A stretch of DNA of 64,000 nucleotides from Segetibacter koreensis DSM 18137. Lineage in GTDB: Bacteria > Bacteroidota > Bacteroidia > Chitinophagales > Chitinophagaceae. Numbering within the stretch: position 1 is the first letter of the stretch; every line of letters starts with the position of its first letter. Both the position numbers and the translations under genes were made by a program. Of the stretch, positions 38,874 to 48,784 are shown piece by piece. The stretch covers positions 62,001-126,000 of the forward strand of contig NZ_KB893359.1 in NCBI RefSeq assembly GCF_000374045.1, written 5' to 3'. The notes under the pieces are model-generated. The model was given only the letters and a program-made list of their open reading frames with translations, made no database searches and was not told the origin of the DNA.

Positions 38874-39185
38874 AACACACTTTGAAATTTAATTTATAAA
38901 ATAATCAACAAAAGATGCCCGGAACATTTTTTGAGCTTTTTTATGAACCAAACCTTTTTAACGCCATTCATCATTGTTGCGTCGCACACTTGTACAATAC
39001 CGCTACCGGCAGCATTTCTCAGAAGTCAAAAACAGGAACACAGCGAGTAACACAGCAAACAAAGCTGCATTTAAACAGAGAACGAAAAGATGCAGTGAGA
39101 ACAACGATTCTGATTGACCATAATGTTTGTCCTAAAAAATCGGGTAAGACTTGCTATCAAACAATCTCTACATCATTGCATCAAG
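38874..39185. other. Gap inside the rhamnose operon
   Basis: 312 bp between rhaEW and rhaM. No reading frame is supported. It contains a GTTGCGTCGC motif (about 38967-38976), similar to one in the 31.9 kb intergenic region, and CAGCGAGTAACACAGCAAAC-like text that looks like intergenic repeat DNA. No CAKGAYAG operator pair. Either a local promoter of another type or read-through must serve rhaM-rhaI-rhaB. Confidence 0.4.
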
Positions 39186-41306
39186 CTATCTCAAAAACGC
39201 TGCGGCCACTCCCCCATCAACATTCAGAACATTTCCTGTCGATTTATTCAGTAATCCGCTAACAAATACAAAACACGCATTAGCAATATCCTCAGGCAAA
39301 ATGGTTTCGTTCATTAAAGTCCGTTTTGCATAATACGCAGGTAATTCTTCAACAGTAACGCCATATGCCTTTGCACGGCCTTCGGCCCAACCGCCTGCCC
39401 AAATATTAGAATCGGCAATTACAGCATCGGGGTTTACGGTATTCACACGCACTTTATCAGGACCCAGCTCAGCTGCAAGTAAGCGACTAAGGTGAGCCTG
39501 GGCTGCTTTTGCAGAACCATAACCAACATTGTTTGGCCCAGCCACTACAGAATTTTTTGAGACAATGTTTATGATGTCGCCTCCAAACCCTTGTTTACGC
39601 AAAATCCTTACACCTGCTTTTGATACAAGAAACTGGCCCTTAACAAGAATGTTGTATAGCTTATCCCAATCTTCAATAGAATGATCCAGTAAACTTTTGG
39701 ATATACTAATACCTGCATTATTAATGATAATATCGACACCGCCAAAAGCTAACGCAGCGGCATCGAAGGCTTTTTCTATAGTTTCTTCATTTGTTACATC
39801 TAGCAAAGTAGAAGCAGCATTGTCCTTACCAAAAAGCTTGTGAAACTCTGCCATAGCTCCATTCATTCTTTCTGCATTAATATCGTTGATGATAACACAT
39901 GCACCTTCTTCAGCAAACTTTTTAGCAATGGCTTTACCGATGCCACCCGCGCTTCCTGTAATTAGTGCAATACGGCCGCTTAACGGTTTTGGCTTTGGCA
40001 TGCGTTGCAGCTTGGCCTCTTCAAGCAACCAATATTCTATATTAAAAGCTTCTTGGCGAGGCAAAGAGGTATATTCCGATATAGCTTCGGCACCACGCAT
40101 TACATTGATGGCGTTAGTATAAAATTCTGCTGCTACTCTTGCTGTTTGTTTGTCTTTTGCAAATGTGAACATACCTACTCCCGGATAAAGAATGACTACC
40201 GGGTTGTCATCACGCATTGCCGGACTGTTAGAATGCTTGCAATTATTATAGTAATCGGCATACATTGTACGATATGCTTCAAATGCGGGTTGTAATCTTT
40301 CTTTTATAGAAGGTATATCTGTAAGAAATTCAGAAGGCTCAAGGTCTAAAACCAGCGGGCTTATTTTTGTTCTGAGAAAGTGATCGGGACAACTGGTACC
40401 TAGAGGTGCTAATCTGTCAAGGTCATTTGAATTAATAAATTGTAAAACTCTTTCGTCATCGCTAAAATGACCGATCATCTTCGTATTGCTTGAGCAAAAG
40501 CCACGGAGAATCGGAGCTAATGTAGCTGCCTTTTCAAGCCGCTCTTCTTTTGATAAAGACTGTACTTTAGTTCCCCCGAAAACTGCAGGTTGCCTGCTTA
40601 TTGCCTCTTCAATATATTCGGCACAACGCTCTATTACTTCAAGTGTATTTATATAAGATTCGTAAGCAGTATCGCCCCAAGTAAACAAACCATGAGAACC
40701 TAACATAATGCCGCGGATATTAGGGCTTTGGTCTAAGCATTGCTTCAATTGCAGCCCCAAATCAAAACCGGGTCTTTGCCATTCTACCCAGCCTATAGTA
40801 CCGCCAAAAAGTTGTTCCGTTATTTTTTTACCATCTTTTGCTGCCGCGATAGCAATAGCAGCATCAGGATGTAGATGATCTATATGTTTAAAAGGTAAAA
40901 AACCATGTAAAGGAGTATCTATCGACGGCGCTTTTGAAGAAAGATCATAAATACTATGATTAAATAACTCAACCATTTCATCTTCGTGTTCAATACCTCT
41001 GTATACTTTTACAAGGCTGCGCAGCCTGTCTACGTAAAGAGCAGCAAGGCCACTTCTCTTTAAAGTTCCCAAATCACCGCCAGACCCTTTTACCCACATT
41101 ATTTCTTTTTCTTCACCCGTCAGGGGATCTTTTGCCATTGCCTTGCAAGATGTATTTCCTCCACCATAATTAGTCAGGCGTAAATCTGCACCTAATAAGT
41201 TTGAACGGTAAATCAATAGCGCTACTTCATCACCTGCAAGTTCTGCAGCTTTAGATTCATCCCACAGGTAACTTACGTGTTTGAATTGAGTTGTTGCGGT
41301 GGTCAT
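39186..41306 (-). CDS. rhaEW: Bifunctional rhamnulose-1-phosphate aldolase / lactaldehyde dehydrogenase
   Basis: 706 residues, a fusion. Residues about 1-410 are a class II aldolase/adducin domain (TNYGGGNTSCKA, then MWVKGSGGDLG, and a His-rich metal site in IDTPLHGFLPFKHIDHLHPDAAIA). They split rhamnulose 1-phosphate into DHAP and L-lactaldehyde. Residues about 430-700 are a short-chain dehydrogenase (ALITGSAGGIGKAIA Rossmann loop, catalytic Tyr-x3-Lys in VGYGSAKAA) that oxidises lactaldehyde to lactate with NAD. RhaEW fusions are known in Bacteroidota and some other phyla; here it follows rhaT. Confidence 0.93.
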   Translation of the reverse strand: MTTATTQFKHVSYLWDESKAAELAGDEVALLIYRSNLLGADLRLTNYGGGNTSCKAMAKDPLTGEEKEIMWVKGSGGDLGTLKRSGLAALYVDRLRSLVKVYRGIEHEDEMVELFNHSIYDLSSKAPSIDTPLHGFLPFKHIDHLHPDAAIAIAAAKDGKKITEQLFGGTIGWVEWQRPGFDLGLQLKQCLDQSPNIRGIMLGSHGLFTWGDTAYESYINTLEVIERCAEYIEEAISRQPAVFGGTKVQSLSKEERLEKAATLAPILRGFCSSNTKMIGHFSDDERVLQFINSNDLDRLAPLGTSCPDHFLRTKISPLVLDLEPSEFLTDIPSIKERLQPAFEAYRTMYADYYNNCKHSNSPAMRDDNPVVILYPGVGMFTFAKDKQTARVAAEFYTNAINVMRGAEAISEYTSLPRQEAFNIEYWLLEEAKLQRMPKPKPLSGRIALITGSAGGIGKAIAKKFAEEGACVIINDINAERMNGAMAEFHKLFGKDNAASTLLDVTNEETIEKAFDAAALAFGGVDIIINNAGISISKSLLDHSIEDWDKLYNILVKGQFLVSKAGVRILRKQGFGGDIINIVSKNSVVAGPNNVGYGSAKAAQAHLSRLLAAELGPDKVRVNTVNPDAVIADSNIWAGGWAEGRAKAYGVTVEELPAYYAKRTLMNETILPEDIANACFVFVSGLLNKSTGNVLNVDGGVAAAFLR

Positions 41307-41336
41307 AATTTTTTTAATAATTGAGGTTAAGATTTA

Positions 41337-41354
41337 GCTTGTCCCCGGACAAGC
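41337..41354. other. Perfect 8-bp hairpin between rhaT and rhaEW
   Basis: GCTTGTCC-CC-GGACAAGC. No U tract follows on either strand. It may stabilise or process the rhaT-rhaEW transcript or attenuate it; it is too tight to be a typical operator. Confidence 0.4.
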
Positions 41355-41394
41355 ACATTTTATTTTGATACCTATTTGTTTTGTTAATCGGCTG

Positions 41395-42474
41395 CTATTT
41401 CAAAGCGTTTCCATAGCCTACCAATACAACTGATAGAAATATAGCCATGATACCTATAGTAATTGTTGTTTTTGTTTTTTTACTTACACCATTCCACTCT
41501 CTTAAAGCAATGCCCCAAAGATTGGCAACAAGAATTATAAAGGCCATGTGTAAAATCCATGAACTGGCGCCATTACCCAGCTTACTTTCTCCCATGCCGT
41601 AGAAGAAGAATTGCAAAAACCATACAGTGCCTGCAAGAGCAGCAAAAAAGTAGTTTCGGGCAAGCGGTGTTTTTGTGTTAATATAGTCTCCAAACGTTTT
41701 GTTACGTATATTCAGTACCATGCACCAAATGAAATTTGTTGTTAATCCTCCCCATAACAATATCACATAGATAACGTTATTCTGGTATAAAAATTCTGTT
41801 GTCGCGTCAGCATGAGAAGCCTTCCACAAATTATTTGCGACCTCCGCCATTGGAGTGCCTGCCTCTATTCCATAATTGAAACAAGCACTGAGAATACCGG
41901 AAACCGTACATACAATTAAACCTTTAACAAGATTAAATTCCTTAATGCTTTCTTTCTTTTTGGCTTCAGGTAGTTCTTTTTCTTTCAGCACTCCTGCCTT
42001 TCCGCAGATATAAATACCTACCAGGCAAATAACGATCCCCACTAGAACAATTCGTCCCCAGGAAGTGGTAACGAGTTCTGTAAATGTTGTTTTACCAGGT
42101 GTAGGAACAATGTCGTAGTATATAGACGGAACAAGTGAACCGAAAACAGATGTAAAACCGAGCAACACCGAGTTTCCCAATGACATGCCTAAATAACGCA
42201 TTCCTAAACCATAAGTTAAACCACCAATACCCCACAGAAGGCCCCAAAAGAACGTCCAGCCGATAGTAGAGGATGATGTTTGTGCAATAATTTCAGTAAA
42301 GTTTGGTATCGTTAACCAGGCTGCTAATGGTGGGATGATAAGCCATGAAAAAAGTCCGCCGATAATCCAGTAACTTTCCCATGCCCAGCCTTTTATCTTT
42401 TTAAAGGGAACATAAAAGCTACCTGAAGCAAAACCTCCTATAAAATGAAAGATAACTCCAAGAATAACCTGCAT
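41395..42474 (-). CDS. rhaT: L-rhamnose/proton symporter RhaT
   Basis: 359 residues with ten membrane helices, RhaT family. It imports L-rhamnose with a proton across the inner membrane. The start VILGVIFHFIGGFASGSFYVPFKKIKGWAWESYW is diagnostic, with the family's WFLQFFFYGMGESKLG near the end. It is the first gene of the transcript rhaT-rhaEW (and probably rhaM-rhaI-rhaB). Its promoter carries one of the four shared operator sites at 42538-42557, and the divergent GntR-type regulator starts 148 bp away. Confidence 0.93.
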   Translation of the reverse strand: MQVILGVIFHFIGGFASGSFYVPFKKIKGWAWESYWIIGGLFSWLIIPPLAAWLTIPNFTEIIAQTSSSTIGWTFFWGLLWGIGGLTYGLGMRYLGMSLGNSVLLGFTSVFGSLVPSIYYDIVPTPGKTTFTELVTTSWGRIVLVGIVICLVGIYICGKAGVLKEKELPEAKKKESIKEFNLVKGLIVCTVSGILSACFNYGIEAGTPMAEVANNLWKASHADATTEFLYQNNVIYVILLWGGLTTNFIWCMVLNIRNKTFGDYINTKTPLARNYFFAALAGTVWFLQFFFYGMGESKLGNGASSWILHMAFIILVANLWGIALREWNGVSKKTKTTITIGIMAIFLSVVLVGYGNALK

Positions 42475-42511
42475 AATTGTATTTTCTTATGGCTGAGCAA
42501 TGAATTGTATG

Positions 42512-42557
42512 CTAAAGTAGAAGTATATAAACGCTTCACTATCATGTACTATCATGG
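42512..42557 (-). promoter_or_regulatory. Operator-promoter A, in front of rhaT
   Basis: On the minus strand, half-sites CATGATAG and CATGATAG (within 42538-42557, 10-bp period) are followed after exactly 18 nt by TACTTTAG (42519-42512), a -7-like box with one mismatch to TAnnTTTA. The predicted start point is about 42508, giving a 34-nt leader. It shares operator consensus, orientation and spacing with the sites before susC, the heme-protein gene and the GH78 gene. Confidence 0.75.
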
Positions 42558-42582
42558 TTGTATATGAGGCACAAAAAAAATT

Positions 42583-42614
42583 TTTGAAATAGCATTTTGA
42601 AATATGTACGTTTG
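42583..42614 (+). promoter_or_regulatory. Promoter of the GntR-type regulator gene
   Basis: TTTG (42583-42586), 20 nt, TACGTTTG (42607-42614): a consensus Bacteroidota promoter. The predicted start point, about 42618, leaves only 4 nt to ATG 42623 or 13 nt to ATG 42632. Operator A lies 25 bp upstream of its -33 box. Confidence 0.7.
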
Positions 42615-42622
42615 GTAACTGT

Positions 42623-43663
42623 ATGAATATTATGAATACTTCTCCATTTCGTAAACTTATTTATTTTGATGAGTTTTCCGTTACCGCAAAATATCAGCAA
42701 CTGGCAAACTCAATTATTAAAGCAATTGAAAACAGGAAGCTTCAGGCAGATGATGTGCTTCCCTCTATCAATGAATTAAGTATTGAATTTGAAATATCAA
42801 GAGACACGGCAGAAAAGGGTTATAAGTATTTAAAAAAACTGGGAATAATAGGATCCGTCCCCGGAAAAGGGTATTTTATTAAAACGAGTAATGTAGAACG
42901 AAAGATTAAGATTTTTTTATTGTTTAACAAATTGAGTGCCCATAAGAAGATTATTTATGATGCCCTAGTAAGCGCCCTTGGTGATGCTGCTGCTATAGAT
43001 TTCTATGTTTATAATAATAACTTTACTTTCTTTAAAAAGTTGCTGCAAAACTGTAAGGAAGATTATGATTACTATGTCATCATTCCTCATTTTTTAGACG
43101 GAGAAGAGAACGCCCATATTGTTATTAATACTTTACCCAAAGAAAAACTCATTTTACTTGACAAATTAATTCCGGGAGTAACAGGTGACTACGGAGCTAT
43201 TTATGAAAATTTTGAAAAAGATATTTATACTGCACTTGAAGAAGCCTTGCCTCAGCTAAGCAAGTACCATACTATAAACATTATTTTACCTCACAACACT
43301 TACTACCCTGTCGAAATTATCACCGGCTTAAATAACTTCTGCCAACAATATGCATTTAACTCAAAAGTAGTTCCTAACATAAAAAAAGAAGAAATAAAAA
43401 AAGGCGAAGTTTATATAAATGTAATGGAAGATGATTTAGTGACTTTGGTAGAAAAAATCCTCAGTGAAAATTTAAAAATAGGAGAAGATGTTGGTGTTAT
43501 TTCTTATAATGAAACTGCTTTAAAAAAGATCATTTTAAATGGAATTACAACGATATCAACAGATTTTCAAATGATGGGAGAAAAAACAGCAGAACTTATT
43601 CTTACTAACTCTATTGAACATATCGAAACAAAGTTTTACCTGACGCTGAGAAACTCTTTATAA
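42623..43663 (+). CDS. GntR-family transcriptional regulator with a sugar-binding-like domain, probable rhamnose regulator
   Basis: 346 residues (343 if ATG 42632 is used). The N-terminal winged HTH (about 20-85) is GntR type: YQQLANSIIKAIENRKLQADDVLPSINELSIEFEISRDTAEKGYKYLKKLGII, with the wing GSVPGKGYFI. The rest resembles a periplasmic-binding-protein-like effector domain (IKIFLLFNKLSAHKKIIYDAL, then VGVISYNETALKKIILNGITTIS), as in LacI-type sensors. Divergent position next to rhaT suggests it senses rhamnose and controls the locus. Whether it binds the tandem CAKGAYAG sites is unproven, since GntR dimers usually bind palindromes. Confidence 0.85.
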   Translation: MNIMNTSPFRKLIYFDEFSVTAKYQQLANSIIKAIENRKLQADDVLPSINELSIEFEISRDTAEKGYKYLKKLGIIGSVPGKGYFIKTSNVERKIKIFLLFNKLSAHKKIIYDALVSALGDAAAIDFYVYNNNFTFFKKLLQNCKEDYDYYVIIPHFLDGEENAHIVINTLPKEKLILLDKLIPGVTGDYGAIYENFEKDIYTALEEALPQLSKYHTINIILPHNTYYPVEIITGLNNFCQQYAFNSKVVPNIKKEEIKKGEVYINVMEDDLVTLVEKILSENLKIGEDVGVISYNETALKKIILNGITTISTDFQMMGEKTAELILTNSIEHIETKFYLTLRNSL

Positions 43664-43884
43664 TAATTATTGACCAATAACCTAAAAATTCTATTATAAA
43701 AAATTGCACCTCATTTTTTAAAATTAGGTTCTGTTTGCTCTTACTGTCCACCTATTGAGAAATCTCACTGCTTCAACGATTTTTAAATAAGATCATCAAA
43801 AAATGCTATTTTCTTTATAATAAGCATCCCAACGATTTTTAAAATTACCCCCTTTCGTTGGGATGCTTTGTGGTACTTAAACTT
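43664..43884. terminator. Convergent intergenic region with a 13-bp hairpin
   Basis: Between the GntR gene (plus) and susD (minus). AAGCATCCCAACG (43822-43834) pairs with CGTTGGGATGCTT (43856-43868), a perfect 13-bp stem with a 21-nt loop. CAACGATTTTTAAA occurs twice (about 43774 and within the loop side at 43831). There is no clear U tract; it probably ends both transcripts. Confidence 0.6.
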
Positions 43885-45660
43885 TTAATACCCCGGCAGT
43901 TCTATCAATTTGTCATTCTTGTTCATTTCGCTCCTGGTGATGGGTAAGAAATATGCTTTATTATCCCATTTTCCAGTCCGAATTACATTTGGGGTGACAG
44001 TAGGAATAGTAGCGGTCGAATGATCTGGATTTAGCTTATAAACAATTTGAACTCCATGAACATCATGATAAGCATCAGGACCTATCATCCACCTTCTAAC
44101 GTCGAAAAATCTTTGATCTTCATATGCCATTTCGATTCGTCTCTCATTACGGTAACGATCCCTTAGTGCTGCGCCTGATTCTGTTACGTCCGGCATAAAT
44201 GCTCTTTTCCTGATCATATTTATATAAGTTCTCGCTTCAGCATCCTGCCCTAACTCAATAGATGCCTCAGCATAATTCAATAGCACTTCACCATACCTGA
44301 TCCAACGAAGGGTTAAATCCTGATAGGACTTTTGAATATCGGTCGTCTTACTTAAGTATTTAAGCATAGTGGCACCACATTCATTACCATTCCATGAATT
44401 AGCTATGCTATTTCGGGTATCAAGACCATACACAGGGTACATTTGATTTTTAGCATTATCCCATTTTTGCCAAGTACCAAATTGTCCTACTCCTATGGGA
44501 TCATAAATAGTTAAATCAGCGGGACGAGGCCTGTATTTGTTACCTTCAAAGAGTACGGTTGCATAAAATCGCGAATCCCGATTACTATACGGCTGAGCCG
44601 CTTCTGCAGGATTATTCCTGCTAAATTTGCTACCATCAGCCATCTCATAAGCATCGACTAATTCATTAATAGCCCCTACTCCCGCATTACCATACCAGCC
44701 ATTGGGGGCCAAAACCCAGCCATTATAACCACCCCCTGTTGAAGCTGAGCTATATTTAACGAAAATATCTTCTACACTTCGTGTTGATGTAAACAGATCT
44801 CCATAATTCTGGGTAGCTTCCGCTGCAGAAGCAGGGTTCGGCTTGTATAAACTATACACTCCCAAATCAATTACAGCTTTAGCAGCATCTTTAGCAGCTT
44901 GCCATCGAGCCATAGGATCACCATCGGTATAACCTAATAATTCCGGATGAGCAAAGCCGTGGACTACGCTAGCGTTTTTATTTGGATTATGTAGATCGCT
45001 GGCAGCATAAAGCAAAACTCTTGATTTTAGAGCTAGCGCAGCCCCTTTAGTAGCACGCCCGTCGTTATCTCCACTCTGAGTTATTGGTAATAAGTTGGCA
45101 GCTGAATCTAAATCACTTACAACAAATTTTATGCAATCAGCATAAGAACTTTGGGCTATCTTAAAATTATCTTCCAATCCATAGACATTGGTAATAATAG
45201 GCACGCCTCCGTGGTAGCAAGTTAAACGAAAATACAAGTAAGCTCTGAGAAAATGAACTTCTCCAATCATTCTATCTTTTAAAGCTACACCATCAATTTT
45301 GCTAGTGTCAAACGAAGATTTTGATATGTTTTCGAGCGCAACATTGCAGTGCCTGATAGCCCTATACGATGCACTCCAATTACCATATTCCCCGTCATCC
45401 TGAGTAATAACCATGTTATTAAAATTCAGGCCGTCTGCATCCCTGCTTCTGGATTCGTCGACATTTCCTGCATTCATAGCTACACCTGCGGGAAGTTCAT
45501 TATAAATTCCATTAATAAATGTTGCAGTCAACGCAGGATCTCCCCACTCGTCTGAACTTGAAAATTCGGTGAGCGATTTTTTGTTAAGGAAATCTTTACT
45601 GCACGAAGTAATGACGGAAGCCAATAAAAATATCCGACATATAATTACTAAATTTTTCAT
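43885..45660 (-). CDS. susD: SusD/RagB-family outer-membrane lipoprotein
   Basis: 591 residues with a lipoprotein signal: the lipobox VITSC has the lipidated Cys20, followed by SKDF. SusD proteins are TPR-based surface lids that capture glycans for the SusC channel. Family elements are visible: WSASYRAIRHCNVALENI, LRAYLYFRLTCYHGGVP (typical RAY/LYF), GRATKGAALALKSRVLLYAASD, and YAEASIELGQ late in the sequence. It follows susC by 13 bp. Together with promoter B it forms the outer-membrane uptake part of the rhamnoside locus. Confidence 0.93.
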   Translation of the reverse strand: MKNLVIICRIFLLASVITSCSKDFLNKKSLTEFSSSDEWGDPALTATFINGIYNELPAGVAMNAGNVDESRSRDADGLNFNNMVITQDDGEYGNWSASYRAIRHCNVALENISKSSFDTSKIDGVALKDRMIGEVHFLRAYLYFRLTCYHGGVPIITNVYGLEDNFKIAQSSYADCIKFVVSDLDSAANLLPITQSGDNDGRATKGAALALKSRVLLYAASDLHNPNKNASVVHGFAHPELLGYTDGDPMARWQAAKDAAKAVIDLGVYSLYKPNPASAAEATQNYGDLFTSTRSVEDIFVKYSSASTGGGYNGWVLAPNGWYGNAGVGAINELVDAYEMADGSKFSRNNPAEAAQPYSNRDSRFYATVLFEGNKYRPRPADLTIYDPIGVGQFGTWQKWDNAKNQMYPVYGLDTRNSIANSWNGNECGATMLKYLSKTTDIQKSYQDLTLRWIRYGEVLLNYAEASIELGQDAEARTYINMIRKRAFMPDVTESGAALRDRYRNERRIEMAYEDQRFFDVRRWMIGPDAYHDVHGVQIVYKLNPDHSTATIPTVTPNVIRTGKWDNKAYFLPITRSEMNKNDKLIELPGY

Positions 45661-45673
45661 TCAATTAAATTTT

Positions 45674-48600
45674 TTAAAAGGTTACGGTTAAACCAAAAGA
45701 AAGTGTTTTATTAAGTGGATAAACCTGGCTATTAACCCAGATAGAACCAGGGGCGGTATTAGGCGACTCCGGATCGAAATCTTTCAAACCAGTCAACGTA
45801 AAAATATTTAATCCACTCGCGTATAATCTGAAAGCATCTATTCCAAACCTTTTTATAAACTTTTGTGGAAGATCATATCCCAATTCAATGTTTTTAACCC
45901 TCAAATAATTGCTGTTTCTCACCCAGTAGGTATTATTTGGCCATCCATCTGCCATCCAATATTGCGACGTACGGTTCCAAGCCCTCGGTTTTGTTGCATC
46001 AATATTAGTGGGAGTCCAACGTCCTATTACATTATCCATTCTGAAGTTACCGGCTTCGCCTGAAAACTCTGTATAAGCTCTTTCAGCACCTGCAGCACCT
46101 TGTACCAGCACTGACAAATCAAAGTTTTTATACCCTACATTCAAGTTCAAACCACCTGTAAAAGTTGGTATATCTGTCTTATCGTCTCTAACCAAATCTA
46201 AACCATTAATTGCCCCATCATTATTAACATCTTTAAATATAATGTCTCCGGGCTGCGCACCATCCCAATGAGGATATTTATTAACTGCTGCCTGGTCTCT
46301 GAATATGCCAATTGCCTGATAATACAAATGAGCACTCATTGGATGACCTGTCGTTTTTTGGTATTCCGGAATACCTGGTGTTTCATCCCAGTCCAATATC
46401 TTGTTTTTAGCATATGAACCGTTTACAGAAACCGAATAAGTAAGACTACCAGCTTTGTTATGATACCCTACTTCATATTCGAAACCCTTGTTTGAAACCT
46501 TCGCAAAATTTTGCTGAGGCAAACTTAAACCGGCTGAACCCGGAACCGAAGCATTTTTCCACCATAAGATATTAGAACGAACGTTATAAAAATAATCAGC
46601 TGAAACGCTAACTTTTCCGTGTAATAATTGCGCATCAAAACCAATGTTGGATTGATTTGCTACTTCCCATGTAATATTTGGATTGGGTGTACGCACCTGG
46701 CTGGTGGTATTGGCAACCACGTTTTGATTAAAAGTATAAGAACCGTTATAGCCAAAATTAGCAGCAAACTGGTAGGGAGCAATACGATCATTACCTGTTT
46801 GTCCCCAGGATCCTCTTATTTTCATCTCGCTAATAAAAGGAATGCTCCTTTTCCAGAAATTCTCTTCAGATATTCTCCAGCCTAATGAAATACCGGGAAA
46901 GAAACCATACTGAGATCCGGGAGGAAAAACATAGGAGCCGTCCTCCCTAAAAACAAATTCGGCAAGATATTTATTTTCAAAATCGTAGTTCAAACGTCCG
47001 AAATAACTTAAACGGGCATTGTTTAAATACGGGTCTGGTGCCCCTCCATTATCTTTTAACAAATTACCACCTGCAAACATCTCATCTATTGCTGTGGTCG
47101 TAAAATATCTACGGAAAGCGTTAAAGTTCATTGAAGCACCGGAAATCCGTTCAGTACCAAGTAATACCTTAATATCATGCTTGTTGGCTATACTCGTTTG
47201 ATAATTGATTAATCCCCTAAGCGTTGCACTATTACCATCCGTTAAGCCCTGAGTTAATCTTGCGTCACTTACTCCTCTCTGTCCCTTTACCAGAACAGGA
47301 GTATTATTTGCATCACGGGTTACACCATCCCATGTATAAACATACCAGGGTTTTTCAAACTGTTTATGATTGAGAATGTTTTTATCATAACTTACTGTTC
47401 CACTCACAGACAGACCCCTTATCCAGGGAATCGTAACATCTAGCTTGACATTGCTCTGAACGGAATAAGTTTTATCTAAATAGTAGCCGGTAGCATTGGT
47501 AGTAGTAAGAACAGGATTTTGCCCGTACTCGACATCAGGTCCTGGCAGACCATTAGGCCAGTAAGCAGGTAAATATGGGTATTGCCGGTTAAGAGCCCAC
47601 CAAGTATTTAATGCATCTCCGCCAATTCCAGTGCCGGGATAATGTGCATTTTGCTGACCTCCAGATACATCTACATTTAAATGAATATCTTTAGAAATGG
47701 CTGCATCAAGGTTACTTCTGAAATTAACCTGCGAATAGTAATTAGCACTATTATAAAAGATGCCATCCTGGTAAGTAGTTCCGCCAGAAACAAAATATTT
47801 TACACGGTCGGAGCCACCACTTAGTGAAACATTAGCATAACGTTGTACAGACCAGGGTTTAATTACAGCTTTAAACCAATCGGTATTTGGATGTCCCCAA
47901 GGATCAGAGCCATCGGCGTATTTTTTAATATCTTCTGCAGAATACTTTTCCGGCTGACCCTGGTACAACTTTATTTCGTTGATCATTTGAGCATAACTTG
48001 CCGCATCCGCCATTTTGGGAAGTACCGTAGGTTTATTCCATCCTTGGCGAACATTAACTTCAATTTTTGGCGCACCAGATTTCCCTCGTTTTGTTGTAAC
48101 TAATATAACACCATTTGCTGCTTCAGACCCATAGATGGCTGCCGACGCATCTTTTAAAACAGTAATAGACTCAATAGTAGCTGGATCTATACGATCTAAA
48201 CCACGATTTTGAATACCGTCAACTATAACAAGTGGTGAGTTATCACCTAAAGTGTTTACACCTCTGATCCTAAGGAGGGAACCGTCGTTACCCGGTTCGC
48301 CAGTCCTCGAAACAACTACCAGTCCTGGTAAACGACCCCCAAGGGAATTTGAAATATTTGGAGCCGGCGATTTTCTTATATCATTTCCACTTACTGTAGC
48401 AACAGAGCCGGTGAGTGTAGCTTTCTTTTGAGTACCATATCCTACTACTACAACCTCTCCCAAAGCTGTATTAGCTGGCGTAAGAGTGACATTAATATGC
48501 GATTTGTTATTAACAGGTATTTCCTGGGTAAGGTAACCGACAAAAGATGTTACTAACGTACTGGAGCCACTTGGTACACTCAGTGAAAAATTACCTTTTG

Positions 48601-48784
48601 CATCGGTGCTGGTACCACCCGTTCCACCTTTCACCTGTACAGTTACGCCTCCTAATCCAGCTCCGGTCTCATCGGTAACTTTTCCCGAAACTCGCATAGT
48701 TTGCGACCAGGTGGAGGAGGCGGAAAATAATAGAAAAAGGAGTATCAAGATGTACTGCATCTTTTTAAGAATGATCTCTTTCAT
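45674..48784 (-). CDS. susC: SusC/RagA-family TonB-dependent outer-membrane transporter
   Basis: 1036 residues from ATG 48784; a TTG two codons earlier is less likely. Signal peptide with LILLFLLFSASSTWSQ. Next come a CarboxypepD_reg-like domain (about 30-105), the TonB-box/linker LGEVVVVGYGTQKK with the SusC signature, the plug (SGNDIRKSPAPNISNSLGGRLPGL; LRIRGVNTLGDNSPLVIVDGI) and a 22-strand barrel ending in SFGLTVTF. It moves oligosaccharides across the outer membrane with TonB energy. Its promoter (48899-48944) carries operator B, which links it to the rhamnose genes. Confidence 0.95.
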   Translation of the reverse strand: MKEIILKKMQYILILLFLLFSASSTWSQTMRVSGKVTDETGAGLGGVTVQVKGGTGGTSTDAKGNFSLSVPSGSSTLVTSFVGYLTQEIPVNNKSHINVTLTPANTALGEVVVVGYGTQKKATLTGSVATVSGNDIRKSPAPNISNSLGGRLPGLVVVSRTGEPGNDGSLLRIRGVNTLGDNSPLVIVDGIQNRGLDRIDPATIESITVLKDASAAIYGSEAANGVILVTTKRGKSGAPKIEVNVRQGWNKPTVLPKMADAASYAQMINEIKLYQGQPEKYSAEDIKKYADGSDPWGHPNTDWFKAVIKPWSVQRYANVSLSGGSDRVKYFVSGGTTYQDGIFYNSANYYSQVNFRSNLDAAISKDIHLNVDVSGGQQNAHYPGTGIGGDALNTWWALNRQYPYLPAYWPNGLPGPDVEYGQNPVLTTTNATGYYLDKTYSVQSNVKLDVTIPWIRGLSVSGTVSYDKNILNHKQFEKPWYVYTWDGVTRDANNTPVLVKGQRGVSDARLTQGLTDGNSATLRGLINYQTSIANKHDIKVLLGTERISGASMNFNAFRRYFTTTAIDEMFAGGNLLKDNGGAPDPYLNNARLSYFGRLNYDFENKYLAEFVFREDGSYVFPPGSQYGFFPGISLGWRISEENFWKRSIPFISEMKIRGSWGQTGNDRIAPYQFAANFGYNGSYTFNQNVVANTTSQVRTPNPNITWEVANQSNIGFDAQLLHGKVSVSADYFYNVRSNILWWKNASVPGSAGLSLPQQNFAKVSNKGFEYEVGYHNKAGSLTYSVSVNGSYAKNKILDWDETPGIPEYQKTTGHPMSAHLYYQAIGIFRDQAAVNKYPHWDGAQPGDIIFKDVNNDGAINGLDLVRDDKTDIPTFTGGLNLNVGYKNFDLSVLVQGAAGAERAYTEFSGEAGNFRMDNVIGRWTPTNIDATKPRAWNRTSQYWMADGWPNNTYWVRNSNYLRVKNIELGYDLPQKFIKRFGIDAFRLYASGLNIFTLTGLKDFDPESPNTAPGSIWVNSQVYPLNKTLSFGLTVTF

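Noticed and set aside
42538-42557. Operator A read as a palindrome (CATG...CATG)
   Set aside because: Only site A looks partly palindromic; sites B, C and D do not, so a direct repeat fits all four better.
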